DNA from: Blastococcus aggregatus
Lineage (GTDB): Bacteria > Actinomycetota > Actinomycetes > Mycobacteriales > Geodermatophilaceae
Length of the DNA stretch: 52,670 nucleotides
NCBI RefSeq assembly: GCF_900221005.1
Contig: NZ_OBQI01000009.1
Span: forward strand, 1-52,670
Reading direction: 5' to 3'
A model generated the notes under the pieces. The model had not been told where the DNA came from and searched no databases. It worked only from the letters and a program-made list of their open reading frames with translations. The position numbers and the translations under genes are program-made. Below are positions 17,313 to 26,676 of this stretch, one piece after another (position 1 is the first letter of the stretch; every line of letters starts with the position of its first letter).

Positions 17313-18200
17313 TCAGGCCGCGGTGGTGAGAGTGTGCCGTGCCTCGAAGGTCGCCGGCGCGATCTGGCCGAGAGCTGAGTGCCGTCGGCGCGGGTTGTAG
17401 AACGTCTCGAGGTAGTCGAAGACGGCAAGCTTGGCCTCGCGTCGAGTGGCGAACCGGCCGCCGGGCTGCTGGTCGAACTGCTCGCACTCCAGCGTGGCGA
17501 ACACGCTCTCGGCCAGGGCGTTATCGAAGCAGTCCGCGACGCTGCCCATGCAGGCCAGCGCGCCGTGACGGCGAAGCTCGCGCTCCAGGGCGTGCGAGCT
17601 GTGCTCCCCGCCGCGGTCGCTGTGGTGGATCACGCCGGGCACGTGGCCGCCGCGGCGGTGCACCGCCATGGTCACTGCGTCGACGACCAGATCGGTCTTG
17701 CGGTGGGAGGCCATCGACCAGCCGATCACCATCCGGCTAAACACGTCGGTGACGCAGGCCGGTGCAGCCAGCCCTGCACGGTCGGTACATAGGTCACGTC
17801 GGCCACCCACAGCTGGCTGGGCGCGGTCGCGACGAACTTGCGGTCCACCCGGTCTGGCGCCGCCTCCGCCCGCGGATCCTGCCGGGTAGTCGAGAACGGT
17901 CGCTTGCGCCGGCTACAGCCGACGATCTCCGCGGCGCGCATTAGCCGGGCGATCCGCCTGAGACCGACTCGCACGCCGGCGTCGGCGAGCTCGGCGTGGA
18001 TCCGCGGTGCGCCGTAGACCTGACGGTTGTGGTCGCAGGCGGTGCGGATCTGGGTGGTAAGGACCTCGTCGGCGACCGCCCGGCCAAGGGCGGACGGGAC
18101 CGCCAGGCGAAAAGCCCGACCGGCTGACCTTCACCAGCCGGCACAGCGCGGCGACATCGTGGTGGGCCTTCTCCCGGTCAATGAAGGCGAACCGCGTCAT
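17313..18200 (-). pseudogene. IS3-family transposase OrfB, at least two frameshifts
   Basis: Three frames together make one OrfB. It begins MTRFAFIDREKAHHDVAALC at 18200 and breaks near 18100. It continues from about 17990 as VGLRRIARLMRAAEIVGC through the first catalytic Asp (LWVADVTYVPTV). It breaks again near 17765, then runs as CVTDVFSRMVIGWSMAS with the second Asp (HHSDRGGEHSS) and the Glu (ALAESVFATLE) to the stop at 17313. All DDE residues survive but not in one frame. Confidence 0.8.
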
Positions 18201-18499
18201 CTCGTCGACTCGGTTGCGAAGAAGGCCGCCGCTTTTTTCAGGATCTCCCGCTCGGTCTTGAGCTTGGCGTTCTCCCGACGCAGCCGGGTCAGCTCGGCCC
18301 GTTCCTCCGCGGTCAGCGGCAGCAGCCCGCTGGAGTCGGGCTCGCCGCGCTCGGCGCGATCGGCCTTGACCCAGTTGCCCAGCGTCGTGTCGTTGATCTG
18401 CAGGTCACGAGCCACTTCGGCGACCGTCTTGCCAGTCGCTTTCACCAGCTCCACGGCCTGCTCCCGGAACTCCGGGGAGAACTTGCTTGGTCGGCCCAT
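18197..18499 (-). CDS. IS3-family transposase OrfA
   Basis: A 100-aa helix-turn-helix protein with leucine-rich coiled coil, typical IS3 OrfA: MGRPSKFSPEFREQAVELV, VAEVARDLQINDTTLGNWV, then ELTRLRRENAKLKTEREIL and KKAAAFFA. The ATG at 18499 has AAAGGGG upstream, so the frame's extension to 18544 is not used. It overlaps OrfB by four bases; OrfAB would be made by frameshifting in the A-rich AAAAAAG-like stretch near 18230. Confidence 0.85.
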   Translation of the reverse strand: MGRPSKFSPEFREQAVELVKATGKTVAEVARDLQINDTTLGNWVKADRAERGEPDSSGLLPLTAEERAELTRLRRENAKLKTEREILKKAAAFFATESTR

Positions 18500-18798
18500 C
18501 AGGACCCCTTTCTCGGGCGAGATGCCCAAGCTCAGGGTGTCCACCGAAGCGGGTCAACTCCACGGCGCCGTCTCGGCATGTCTCGCCACCGTCTGATCTT
18601 CTCGCTTCCTCCGGGCCAGGTCTGGGTTGAGCGTGTCAACGATCAGAGGGCAAGTCCCGGGGCGGACTGCGCCCAGATCCTCAGCCTTCCCACCCAAGGG
18701 TGAACCTCCGCATTTCTGGTTTGGCTGTCTACAGCTGCTCACGTTGCGTGCCGAACTAGTTCCTGAAGCCGTTGCAGTTGACAGATGGAGTGATCGAT

Positions 18799-20682
18799 AT
18801 GGGTAAGATCAACAGGGGCAGGGCGCCAACTGCGCCACTCGCGTTCATGGGGACAGGCGGTGCGCCTGCCCTGCAGGCGCGACGCATCGCCACTCTGGCG
18901 ACTGCTGCGGCCTTGGCCGTGGGCATGGCGGGCCCCGCTGCGGCGCAGTCGCCGACCGACGGTTCCGCTCCGCCGGTGTCGGTCATCGTCCAGGAGTTCC
19001 CGGGCGCCGGGAACGCTCCCGAGCGTGCGGTGCTCGCCCTCGGCGGCACCGTCGAGGAGCCGCTGGACCTCATCGGCGGGTTCACCGCCACGCTGCCCGC
19101 TGACCTGCGGGGCGCGCTGCGTTCCGCGGCCGGCGTCGCTGCGGTCACCGAGAACGCGCCGATCGAGCTGCTGGGCGCGAAGGTCCCGACGGAGGTCCTG
19201 GACCAGGCCGGCTCGATGTTCCGGGTCACCCACGAGGTGACCGGCGCGACCGCCATGTGGGAGAAGGGCATCAACGGCAAGGGCGTGGATGTCGCCCTCA
19301 TCGACTCCGGCGTCGTCCCCGTCGAGGGGCTGTCCGGCAGGGACAAGCTCGTGCACGGGCCGGACCTCTCCTTCGAGTCCCAGATCTGCGACGTCGACAG
19401 CTGCGAGGCCGGCCCGCAGACGAACCTCGACACCTACGGCCACGGCACCCACCTGGCCGGCATCATCGCCGGTCGCGACTCCAACGCGAACCCGCGGACC
19501 TTCCGTGACCCGGAGAGCTTCTCCGGCATGGCCCCCGGTTCGCGCATCGTCAGCCTGAAGCTCGCCGACGCCTACGGAGCGACCGACGTCTCGCAGGTGA
19601 TCGCCGGGATCGACTGGGTCGTCCAGAACAAGAACCGCAACGGGCTGAACATCCGGGTGCTCAACCTGTCGTTCGGCACCGATGGCGTCCAGCAATACCA
19701 GCTGGACCCGCTGACCTACGCCGTCGAGCAGGCCTGGCACGCCGGCATCGTCGTGGTGGTCGCCGCCGGCAACGGCGGCTACGGCACGCCGCAGCTGAAC
19801 AACCCCGCCTACGACCCGTACGTCATCGCCGTCGGCGGCGCGGACAGCCGCGGCACCTACGACGTGCAGGACGACGTCGTCCCGGCCTGGTCGAGCACCG
19901 GCGACGGCGCCCGCAACCCCGACGTGGTGGCGCCCGGCGCCTCGATCGTCAGCCTGCGCAGTCCGGGCTCGTACCTCGACGAGAGCTACTCGAACGCGCG
20001 GCAGGGCGAGCGGTTCTTCCGCGGCAGCGGTACCTCGCAGGCGGCCGCGGTCGTCTCGGGCGCAGCCGCCCTGCTGATCCAGCAGCGCCCCGAGGCGACG
20101 CCGGACCAGATCAAGGCGCTGCTCATGGGCACCGCCCAGCGGCTGCCGGTCGCCGACCCGATCGCCCAGGGCGACGGCATCATCGACCTGCGCGCCGCGC
20201 GGGACGCCGCCACCCCGCAGACCGTGCAGTCGTGGCCGCGAGCGACCGGTCTCGGCACGCTCGAAGGAGCCCGCGGTACGGCCAACCTCGAGTACGAGGG
20301 CACAACCCTCGAGGGAGAGATCGACGTCCGCGGTCAGGCGTGGGACCCGGCGAGCTGGGCCGACGCCTCCGCTGCTGGCACCACCTGGGCCGGGGGCGAG
20401 CTGCGCAAGGGCACGTGGACCGGCGGCGCCTGGAACGGCACCGACTGGTTCGTGTCCGACCCCGGCGCCGGGGTGACCTGGAACGGCCGCACGTGGGGCG
20501 GTCGCACGTGGGGAAGCCTCACGTGGGGCGGTCGCACGTGGGGCGGTCGCACCTGGGGCGGGGACACCTGGGTCGGACGTACCTGGGGAGGCGACGAGTG
20601 GGCCGGTCGCACCTGGGGCGGTCGCACCTGGGGCGGTCGCACCTGGGGCAGCGTCACCTGGTCCGGCGCGGACTGGTCCTGA
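18799..20682 (+). CDS. Secreted S8 (subtilisin-type) serine protease with Trp-repeat tail
   Basis: Exported subtilase, 627 aa. Residues 1-50 are a signal peptide (RRIATLATAAALAVGMAG, cleavage near AAA-QS). A short propeptide-like region is followed by the catalytic domain with Asp169 (VDVALIDSGVV), His215 (YGHGTHLAGI), oxyanion-region VVVVAAGNGG and Ser413 (GSGTSQAAAVVSG). From about 520 the tail turns into tandem five-residue units ending in Trp (GGRTW, GGDTW, GSLTW) up to the last residue. The ATG at 18799 has GGAG at suitable spacing; the TTG at 18772 is less likely. The stop is only four bases before the start of the GGDEF-EAL gene, so the two are co-transcribed and probably coupled. Tail function is unknown: wall binding or autoinhibition are possibilities. 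Confidence 0.93.
   Translation: MGKINRGRAPTAPLAFMGTGGAPALQARRIATLATAAALAVGMAGPAAAQSPTDGSAPPVSVIVQEFPGAGNAPERAVLALGGTVEEPLDLIGGFTATLPADLRGALRSAAGVAAVTENAPIELLGAKVPTEVLDQAGSMFRVTHEVTGATAMWEKGINGKGVDVALIDSGVVPVEGLSGRDKLVHGPDLSFESQICDVDSCEAGPQTNLDTYGHGTHLAGIIAGRDSNANPRTFRDPESFSGMAPGSRIVSLKLADAYGATDVSQVIAGIDWVVQNKNRNGLNIRVLNLSFGTDGVQQYQLDPLTYAVEQAWHAGIVVVVAAGNGGYGTPQLNNPAYDPYVIAVGGADSRGTYDVQDDVVPAWSSTGDGARNPDVVAPGASIVSLRSPGSYLDESYSNARQGERFFRGSGTSQAAAVVSGAAALLIQQRPEATPDQIKALLMGTAQRLPVADPIAQGDGIIDLRAARDAATPQTVQSWPRATGLGTLEGARGTANLEYEGTTLEGEIDVRGQAWDPASWADASAAGTTWAGGELRKGTWTGGAWNGTDWFVSDPGAGVTWNGRTWGGRTWGSLTWGGRTWGGRTWGGDTWVGRTWGGDEWAGRTWGGRTWGGRTWGSVTWSGADWS
20470..20679 (+). repeat. 15-bp tandem repeats encoding the GGRTW units
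   Basis: Tandem copies of a 15-bp unit of the type GGCGGTCGCACSTGG inside the 3' end of the subtilase gene. Some neighbouring copies are identical, so copy number may change by slippage or recombination without breaking the frame. Confidence 0.85.
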
Positions 20683-20686
20683 TCCC

Positions 20687-23314
20687 ATGACGACGACGAT
20701 GACGAACGCACGCCCCGAGGCTCGGCGAGGTCCCTGGTTCACCACGAGCCGGCGTATCGCGCTGCTCGTGGCAGTGATGTCGCTCTCCGCGGTGGCAGTG
20801 TTCGTCATCGTCGTCCGGGACCTGCCGGGGCTCGGCGGTCCGGTCGACCTCCCCTGGTGGGCCTGGATCGCCGCCTTCGCCGCCGGCGAGGTCATCAAGG
20901 TGTGGGTCCAGTTGAAGCGGGACTCGCATGGGTTCTCGCTGACCGACCTGGTGCTCGTCGCGGGGCTCTACCTGGCCGAGCCGACGACGGTCGTCGTGAC
21001 CCAGCTGGTGGGCGTCGGCCTGGTGCTGGTCCTGCGCCAGCGCCAGACCGGGCTCAAGCTCGCCTTCAACCTGGCGCAGTACGCCCTCACCGGTTCGCTG
21101 GCCGTGGCCGTGTTCGCCGCGCTGGCTCCGAACACCGACTGGGACAGCCCGTGGCGCTGGGCGGCAGCCCTGGTCGCCGTCGCAGCCGTCACGCTCGCGG
21201 CGGACCTCTGCCTGTTCGCCGCGCTCAGCATCTCCGAAGGCGCGCTGCACCTGCGCGAGCTACCGCACATGCTCATGCTCTCCCTGCCGTTCGCCGTCGG
21301 GGTGGCAGCCATCGGCCTGCTCGCGGCGTACCTGGCCCTGCAGAACCCCACGGCGCTGATGCTGCTCGTGCTGCCCTCCGTGCTGCTCATCAGCTCCTAC
21401 CGCGCCTACACCAAGGCCCGGGAACAGCAGAACAACCTCCGACTGCTGCACGAGATCACCTCGCTGCTCTACAACAGCGACGACGCCTCCACCGCGCTGA
21501 CCAACTTCCTCACCTCGGTCCGCGGCGCCTTCCGCGCCGAGGTCGGTGAGCTCATCCTGCTCGGCGAGGACGGCGCCATCACGGTGAGCCGCAGCCGCGA
21601 CGGGCAGGAACCGACGGCTCTGCTGCCTCTGACGCACAGCGCAGGCATCGAGCAGCTGATCGCATCGGCAACGGCAACCGGCGTGCTCACCGCGCGGACC
21701 GGCCAGGTCCGCGGGTCACGCCTGGACGAGTACGCCGCCCAGCGAGGCTTCAAGGACGCCATGGTGTCGGTGCTCCGGACGGAGAACCGGGTGCACGGCG
21801 TGCTGCTGATCGCCGACCGGCTCGGCGACGTCGCCACCTTCGCCAGCACTGACCTCGCCCTGCTCGAGCCCTTCGCTCGACACCTGGCCACGTCGCTGGA
21901 GCGCGGCCGACTGGAGACCGACCTGCGCCACGTGACCGAGCTCAAGGAGAAGCTCCGGCACCAGGCCATGCACGATGCCCTCACAGGACTGCCCAACCGC
22001 ACCCTCTTCCTCGACCGCACGCAGCACGCCGTCCACCTCGCCGCCCGCAACGGCCTCTGGCCCGCCGTCCTCTACATCGACCTCGACGGCTTCAAGCCCG
22101 TGAACGACACCTACGGGCACGAGGCCGGCGACATCCTGCTCCAGGTCTTCTCCGAACGGCTCAGCAGATGCCTTCGATCGGCCGACACCGCCGCCCGCCT
22201 GGGAGGCGACGAGTTCGCCGTCCTCGTGCACGGTCCGATCGACGAGTCCGGTGTGCACCGCGTCCTCGACCGCATCCGGAAGCAGCTGGACCTCCCGATC
22301 GACCTCGGCGCCCGGCGGGAGGCCACCATCGGCGCGAGCATCGGCGTCGCCTTCGCCGACGCCGGGACCGACATCGCCACTCTCATCAATCACGCCGACG
22401 TCGCGATGTACACGGCCAAGCGCAACGGCCGCCAGCGCTCGGTCTTCTACGAGGCCGGTCTCGGCGACGCCACCCCCGAGAAACCGGATCCGGCCGCCGA
22501 ACTGGCCGCCGCCCTCGACCGCGGCGAGTTCACCGTCGCCTACCAGCCGCTAGTGGACCTGCGCGCCGGCCGCACCATCGGGGCGGAGGCGCTGATCCGC
22601 TGGCAGCACCCCGTCGACGGCAACCGCCCCCCGGACACCTTCATCCCGCTGGCCGAGGAAACCGGTCTGATCATGGAGATCGGCGAGTTCGTGCTACGCG
22701 ACGCCTGCCGGCAGGCCGTGCGCTGGGTGCAGTCCTCCAGCAGCCCGGCAGACCTCCTCGTCACGGTGAACCTGTCCGCGCGCCAGGTGACCGACCCGAC
22801 CACCGTGGAGACCGTCCAGGCAGCCCTGGCCGACACGGGCCTGGAACCGCACCGGCTGACCCTGGAGATCACCGAAACCGTCCTCATGCAGGACCGCGAC
22901 GCCGCCGCCGCCAACCTCGACCGGCTCAAGGCCGTCGGGGTCCGCATCGCCATCGACGACTTCGGCACCGGCTACTCGTCGCTGGCCTACCTGAGCCGGT
23001 TTCCCCTCGACATGCTCAAGGTCGCCCGTGAGTTCGTGGACGGCCTCGGCCGGGACGACAACGCCGACGTCGTCACCCGCGCCATCGTGGAACTGGCCCG
23101 AGCACTGGGACTGCGCACCGTCGCCGAGGGCGTGGAGACCGATGAGCAGCATCGGCAGTTGGCCGAACTGGGCTGCGACTTCGCCCAAGGCTACCTTTTC
23201 TCTCGCCCCGTAGATGCCGAAACGATCATGGCTCTCGTGGCCGGGGAGAGTGCCGAGACGCACGCCGCCACCCGCGTGGCAGGATCGCCGGTTGCGGAAC
23301 GCGCCTCTGCCTGA
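20687..23314 (+). CDS. Membrane GGDEF-EAL protein with GAF domain
   Basis: Bifunctional c-di-GMP enzyme, 875 aa. The first 240 residues hold about seven or eight hydrophobic helices (a MASE-like sensor), then a GAF domain (about 245-410), GGDEF (425-590) and EAL (605-860). The GGDEF part is fully canonical: YIDLDGFKPVND with the metal Asp, LGGDEF, and an I-site RSAD five residues before it, so it should make c-di-GMP with product inhibition. The EAL part has AEALIRW, VNLSARQ, LEITETV, IDDFGTGYSSL, AEGVET and AQGYLF. However, the usual KIDRxF reads KVAREF, losing the Asp after the catalytic Lys; phosphodiesterase activity may be weakened. It is coupled to the subtilase four bases upstream. Confidence 0.93.
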   Translation: MTTTMTNARPEARRGPWFTTSRRIALLVAVMSLSAVAVFVIVVRDLPGLGGPVDLPWWAWIAAFAAGEVIKVWVQLKRDSHGFSLTDLVLVAGLYLAEPTTVVVTQLVGVGLVLVLRQRQTGLKLAFNLAQYALTGSLAVAVFAALAPNTDWDSPWRWAAALVAVAAVTLAADLCLFAALSISEGALHLRELPHMLMLSLPFAVGVAAIGLLAAYLALQNPTALMLLVLPSVLLISSYRAYTKAREQQNNLRLLHEITSLLYNSDDASTALTNFLTSVRGAFRAEVGELILLGEDGAITVSRSRDGQEPTALLPLTHSAGIEQLIASATATGVLTARTGQVRGSRLDEYAAQRGFKDAMVSVLRTENRVHGVLLIADRLGDVATFASTDLALLEPFARHLATSLERGRLETDLRHVTELKEKLRHQAMHDALTGLPNRTLFLDRTQHAVHLAARNGLWPAVLYIDLDGFKPVNDTYGHEAGDILLQVFSERLSRCLRSADTAARLGGDEFAVLVHGPIDESGVHRVLDRIRKQLDLPIDLGARREATIGASIGVAFADAGTDIATLINHADVAMYTAKRNGRQRSVFYEAGLGDATPEKPDPAAELAAALDRGEFTVAYQPLVDLRAGRTIGAEALIRWQHPVDGNRPPDTFIPLAEETGLIMEIGEFVLRDACRQAVRWVQSSSSPADLLVTVNLSARQVTDPTTVETVQAALADTGLEPHRLTLEITETVLMQDRDAAAANLDRLKAVGVRIAIDDFGTGYSSLAYLSRFPLDMLKVAREFVDGLGRDDNADVVTRAIVELARALGLRTVAEGVETDEQHRQLAELGCDFAQGYLFSRPVDAETIMALVAGESAETHAATRVAGSPVAERASA

Positions 23315-23383
23315 CTGCGCGCCCCGTGCGGCCCACACCCAACCGGGCTCAAGCTCACCCCGCGATCAACGCAGAAGACGAGC

Positions 23384-24658
23384 TCAGACGCCGAACCCCG
23401 CCGGCACAGTCGTCGGCCGTCCGTCGATCGGCAGCCGCACGGTGAAGGTGGTTCCCCGCCCGAGGACGGACTCCACCGTGAGCGTGCCGCCGTGCCCCTC
23501 CTGCACGACGCCGCGAGCAAGCGGCAAGCCCTGTCCGCTGCCGCGACCGACATCCTTCGTGGTGAAGAACGGGTCGAAGATCTTCGCCCGCACCTCGTCG
23601 GGGATCCCGCCGCCCGTGTCACTGATCCGGACAATCACCTCGTCACCGTCGACCGCCGTCGTGACGGTGATCGCACCGGGACGCCCGGTCTCCTCGATGG
23701 CGTCTGCCGCGTTGACGATCAGGTTGAGGAATACCTGATTCAGGTCGGCGATGTTGCACAGCACCGGAGGCAGGTCGGCCAGCTCCACGATCAACTCGGC
23801 GACGTCGCTCACCTGATGGCGCGTCACCGTGACCGTGGCCTCGAGCGCCTCGTTGAGGTCAGCCGGCACTTGCTCCTGATGCCCCGGGTGACTGAAGGTC
23901 TTCATCGCCCGCACGATGCGCGCCACCCGCTCGATCCCCTCCAGCGTCTGCTCCACCGCGCTGGGAATCTCCTTTTCGAGGTAGTCGAAGTCGATGCCGG
24001 CCTCGACCTCGCGCACCCGCTCCTGCCGCTCGAGCCAACCGATCGGGTTGGAGGTGTCCAACAGCCCGCGGTACACCTCCACCACCCGGATGAGTTCCGT
24101 GTAGGCCTCCTCCAGGAAACGGGCGTTGTCGCCGACGTACTGGATCGGTGTGTTGATTTCGTGCGCCAGCCCGGCGGACAACCGTCCCAGCGATTCGAGC
24201 TTGGACTCCTGGTGGAGCTCGGCTTCGCGCACCTTGTAGTCGGTGACGTCTCGGGCGACGCCCGCGATGCCGAAGATCTGGCCGTTGGCATCCGCGATGG
24301 GCGAGAGTCTCACCGATGTGTGCCTCATCGAGCCGTCGGAACCGACGTGCACCGTCTCGACGGTTGCCCTGTTTCCCGCCAGCACCATGGCCAGCGCCTC
24401 GCGCAGGCCCGGATTGCCGGTCGTGACCAGGACGTCGAGCTGCCGACCCAGCACCTCCTCCCGCAGGCACCCGTACAACTGCTCCGCCGCGACGTTCCAG
24501 TCAGTGACCCGGCCTTCCGGCGACATCATGATGATCGAGTCGTCGCCGGCCTCGAGCACCGCCGCGCAACGGGCCAGCTCAGTACCTTGCGCGACCAGCC
24601 GCGCCCGGAGCTTTTCGTCCTGGGAAGTGAGAGGCGTCTGGCGATCAGGTGCGTGCAT
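23384..24658 (-). CDS. PAS-domain sensor histidine kinase
   Basis: Soluble histidine kinase, 424 aa, without transmembrane segments. The PAS domain (about 35-140) shows SIIMMSPEGRVTDWN and the PAC end GIAGVARDVTDYK. The phosphoacceptor His lies in LSAGLAHEINTPIQYVGDN (about 168). The ATPase domain has the N-box VFLNLIVNAADAIEE, G1 RISDTGGGIPDE, F-box FFTTKDVG and G2 GSGQGLPLARGVV. The His-box and ATPase resemble the NtrB-like kinases that sit beside HD-GYP regulators. It is 136 bp downstream of the response regulator gene on the same strand and should be its partner; the two converge on the subtilase/GGDEF-EAL operon. Confidence 0.93.
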   Translation of the reverse strand: MHAPDRQTPLTSQDEKLRARLVAQGTELARCAAVLEAGDDSIIMMSPEGRVTDWNVAAEQLYGCLREEVLGRQLDVLVTTGNPGLREALAMVLAGNRATVETVHVGSDGSMRHTSVRLSPIADANGQIFGIAGVARDVTDYKVREAELHQESKLESLGRLSAGLAHEINTPIQYVGDNARFLEEAYTELIRVVEVYRGLLDTSNPIGWLERQERVREVEAGIDFDYLEKEIPSAVEQTLEGIERVARIVRAMKTFSHPGHQEQVPADLNEALEATVTVTRHQVSDVAELIVELADLPPVLCNIADLNQVFLNLIVNAADAIEETGRPGAITVTTAVDGDEVIVRISDTGGGIPDEVRAKIFDPFFTTKDVGRGSGQGLPLARGVVQEGHGGTLTVESVLGRGTTFTVRLPIDGRPTTVPAGFGV

Positions 24659-24794
24659 GAGGTTTCCGCTCGTTCATGGTCGGCAGTCCCTAGCACGGGA
24701 CTTCACGGTCGGCTGGTCGAGTCGGCCGAGGGATGGCTGTCGCTGCTGAGCCACCGCCGAATCAGCGCTCATTGCCCAGCGGCGGTGGAAGGGG

Positions 24795-25967
24795 CTATCC
24801 CTGGACGCGCATTCGGCGGCCGACGCGGTCTTGGCTGATGTAGTTCTCCAGGCGAAGGATCAGGGAATCGGTGACGACCGTGCCTCGGCTGACGAGCATT
24901 ACGCCGTCGGTGGTGAAGATGTCGTCGAAGATCACCATGTCCGGTTCCAGCTCGTCGATGTCGACCTCCTGGGGCTCGTCATGGAGTTCCCCGTCGCCAT
25001 GCAGGCCGATGAGGGCCTCAAGGACGCACGGGTCGTAGGCGCCCGCGTCGCCGCTCATCGCGGTCAGCGTGTCGTGCACGGAGGGGCGCTGGGACTTGCC
25101 AAGCTCGAAGTCGGTCGCCGCGCGCAGGATCCGCGCCGCCAGGGGGAGATCGGGACCCCGCGGAGCAGCCGGAGGTGCCATCCGCCCGTCGAAGCGAACC
25201 TGCTGCCACGCGATGGCTTCGGCCACGCCTTCCAGTCGCGGTATGGCGCTGACCAGCTTGCGGCTGACCTCGGGCACCCGGTCAGCCATCTCGGCTTCCT
25301 CCTCGTTCAGCGGCCTCCCGGTGTCGAGCTTCTGCAGGACGTTCGGCGGCAGGGTGACCGCGCCGAGATGGGATAGCATCGCCGTCACCTCCAGTTCCCA
25401 GGACTCCTCGATTCCGAGGGCCTCGGCGAGTTCGCTGACGGTGCGGGTGATGCGCACGGCCCGGCCGAAGGCGGCTGGCTGCGCGAGGGAGAGCGTGGCC
25501 GTGAGCGCTTCCACCGTCCGGCGCAGGGTCGTGCCCAGGAGTTCCTTCTCCGCGGTCACGAGCCGGTTGAGTTCGACAGCGCTGCCGATCTCCTCAAGCA
25601 GCACCTCGGGAGGGCACGGCTTGGTGAGGAAGCGGTAAATTTGCCCCTCGTTCACCGCGGCGATGGCGGCCTGGGTGTCGGCCTGCCCGGTCAGCAGAAT
25701 CCGCACGACGTTCGGGTAGAGCGACCGCACGTGGGACAGGAAGGTTGCCCCGTTCATCTGCGGCATCCGCATGTCGGAGACGACGACGGAGACCGGCTCG
25801 GACTTCATCAGTTCGAGCGCTTCCGCGCCACCGTTGGCCGTGAGCACGTTGAAGCGCTTCCGCAGCTGGCGCCGCAGCCCGTCGAGGATAGCCATCTCGT
25901 CGTCCACCAACAGGATGGGCGGGGCATCAGCGACCGGCCGGGAAAGCAACTGCGCAGAAAAAGACAA
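24795..25967 (-). CDS. Response regulator with degenerate HD-GYP (RpfG-like) output domain
   Basis: A 390-aa RpfG-like regulator. The receiver domain (about 15-135) is intact: ILLVDDEM acidic pair, phospho-Asp in VVVSDMRMPQMNG, Thr of ILLTGQAD and Lys of RFLTKPCPP. The output half follows the HD-GYP layout (AMLSHLGAVTLPPNVLQKLD, a WQQVRFDG block, PLAARILRAATDFE), but the metal ligands are gone. The HDIGK-type motif reads SHLGA, the HHExxDGxGYP block reads WQQVRFDGRMAPP. It should therefore bind or signal rather than hydrolyse c-di-GMP. The start is TTG at 25967 behind AGGAG. The last 60 residues are rich in Asp/Ile/Phe and may be a separate small domain. Confidence 0.88.
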   Translation of the reverse strand: MSFSAQLLSRPVADAPPILLVDDEMAILDGLRRQLRKRFNVLTANGGAEALELMKSEPVSVVVSDMRMPQMNGATFLSHVRSLYPNVVRILLTGQADTQAAIAAVNEGQIYRFLTKPCPPEVLLEEIGSAVELNRLVTAEKELLGTTLRRTVEALTATLSLAQPAAFGRAVRITRTVSELAEALGIEESWELEVTAMLSHLGAVTLPPNVLQKLDTGRPLNEEEAEMADRVPEVSRKLVSAIPRLEGVAEAIAWQQVRFDGRMAPPAAPRGPDLPLAARILRAATDFELGKSQRPSVHDTLTAMSGDAGAYDPCVLEALIGLHGDGELHDEPQEVDIDELEPDMVIFDDIFTTDGVMLVSRGTVVTDSLILRLENYISQDRVGRRMRVQG

Positions 25968-26676
25968 GGGGACTCCTGGAGGACCGTGGCATTGCGGTCG
26001 GCGACGTAACGCCGTGAGTGCTTCTTCGGCACCGACGGCGCCTGACTCAAGGAGAAGGGCCCACTTTTCCGATGACAGCGACAGAACGCGTCAGGCGGTC
26101 CGCGGCGCTCGGGAAGCCTGCTCGAGGAACCGTGCGACCGGCCGGCCCTCGATCGCGGCGGGGGCTCTAGCTTGCTGATCAGGTGACCCGGCGCCTCATC
26201 CCAGCACAGCACACCGGAGAGCCATCGACGGGCCAGTATGGGACTGACAAGGCCGCTAGCGCACCGGGCCTGAAATTATCGCCCCGCTGACTCGCGGGGC
26301 GCAATTGCCGCCGGGCTGAGTATTTCAAGATCCGGTGGCCCGTGGCCGTGCCGTCTGGCGACAGCGCTAACCGCCCTCCAGCGTCGACCAGTAAGCGACC
26401 GCCGTGCACGTTCCGAGACCACCGGGTGCTTCCCCACCGCGGTAACAGCCGGGAGGCGCAAGGCGACAACCTTACCGTCACACCGCACGGATAGACGGGA
26501 TATTAGACAACACGAATGGGCTAACCCATCAACGACGCCTGCGTGGTCGATGCGGCCCGACGCGGTGCCTCGGACGCACACGCCCGCGCACAAGTCTCCC
26601 CCGTATTCCGCCCTGGCCACCGCCCCCTTCAGGCGCCTGACAAGGACTTACCGTGACCAGCCTGGATATCGGACGA
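25968..26676. other. 709-bp intergenic region, no gene recognised
   Basis: Short frames on both strands lack start signals and recognisable motifs. Local AT content rises around 26270 and 26490-26525, as expected for a promoter of the minus-strand response regulator, but I could not identify a -10/-35 pair with confidence. Confidence 0.4.

Larger units (their letters stand above)
17266..18562 (-). mobile_element. IS3-family insertion sequence, about 1.3 kb, decayed orfB
   Basis: Terminal inverted repeats are clear: TGGAGTTGACCCGCTT at 17266, with the matching inverse ending at 18562; over 27 bp they differ at two positions. Two overlapping frames, orfA and orfB, are read leftwards in the IS3 order. 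No clear target-site duplication is visible (GTACCC on the left, CGGCGC on the right), so one flank may have been rearranged. OrfB is broken, so the copy cannot move alone, but its ends are intact and could be mobilised in trans. Confidence 0.85.

Noticed and set aside
18739..20898. 719-aa minus-strand frame
   Set aside because: Antisense of the subtilase; low complexity caused by the GGRTW repeats.
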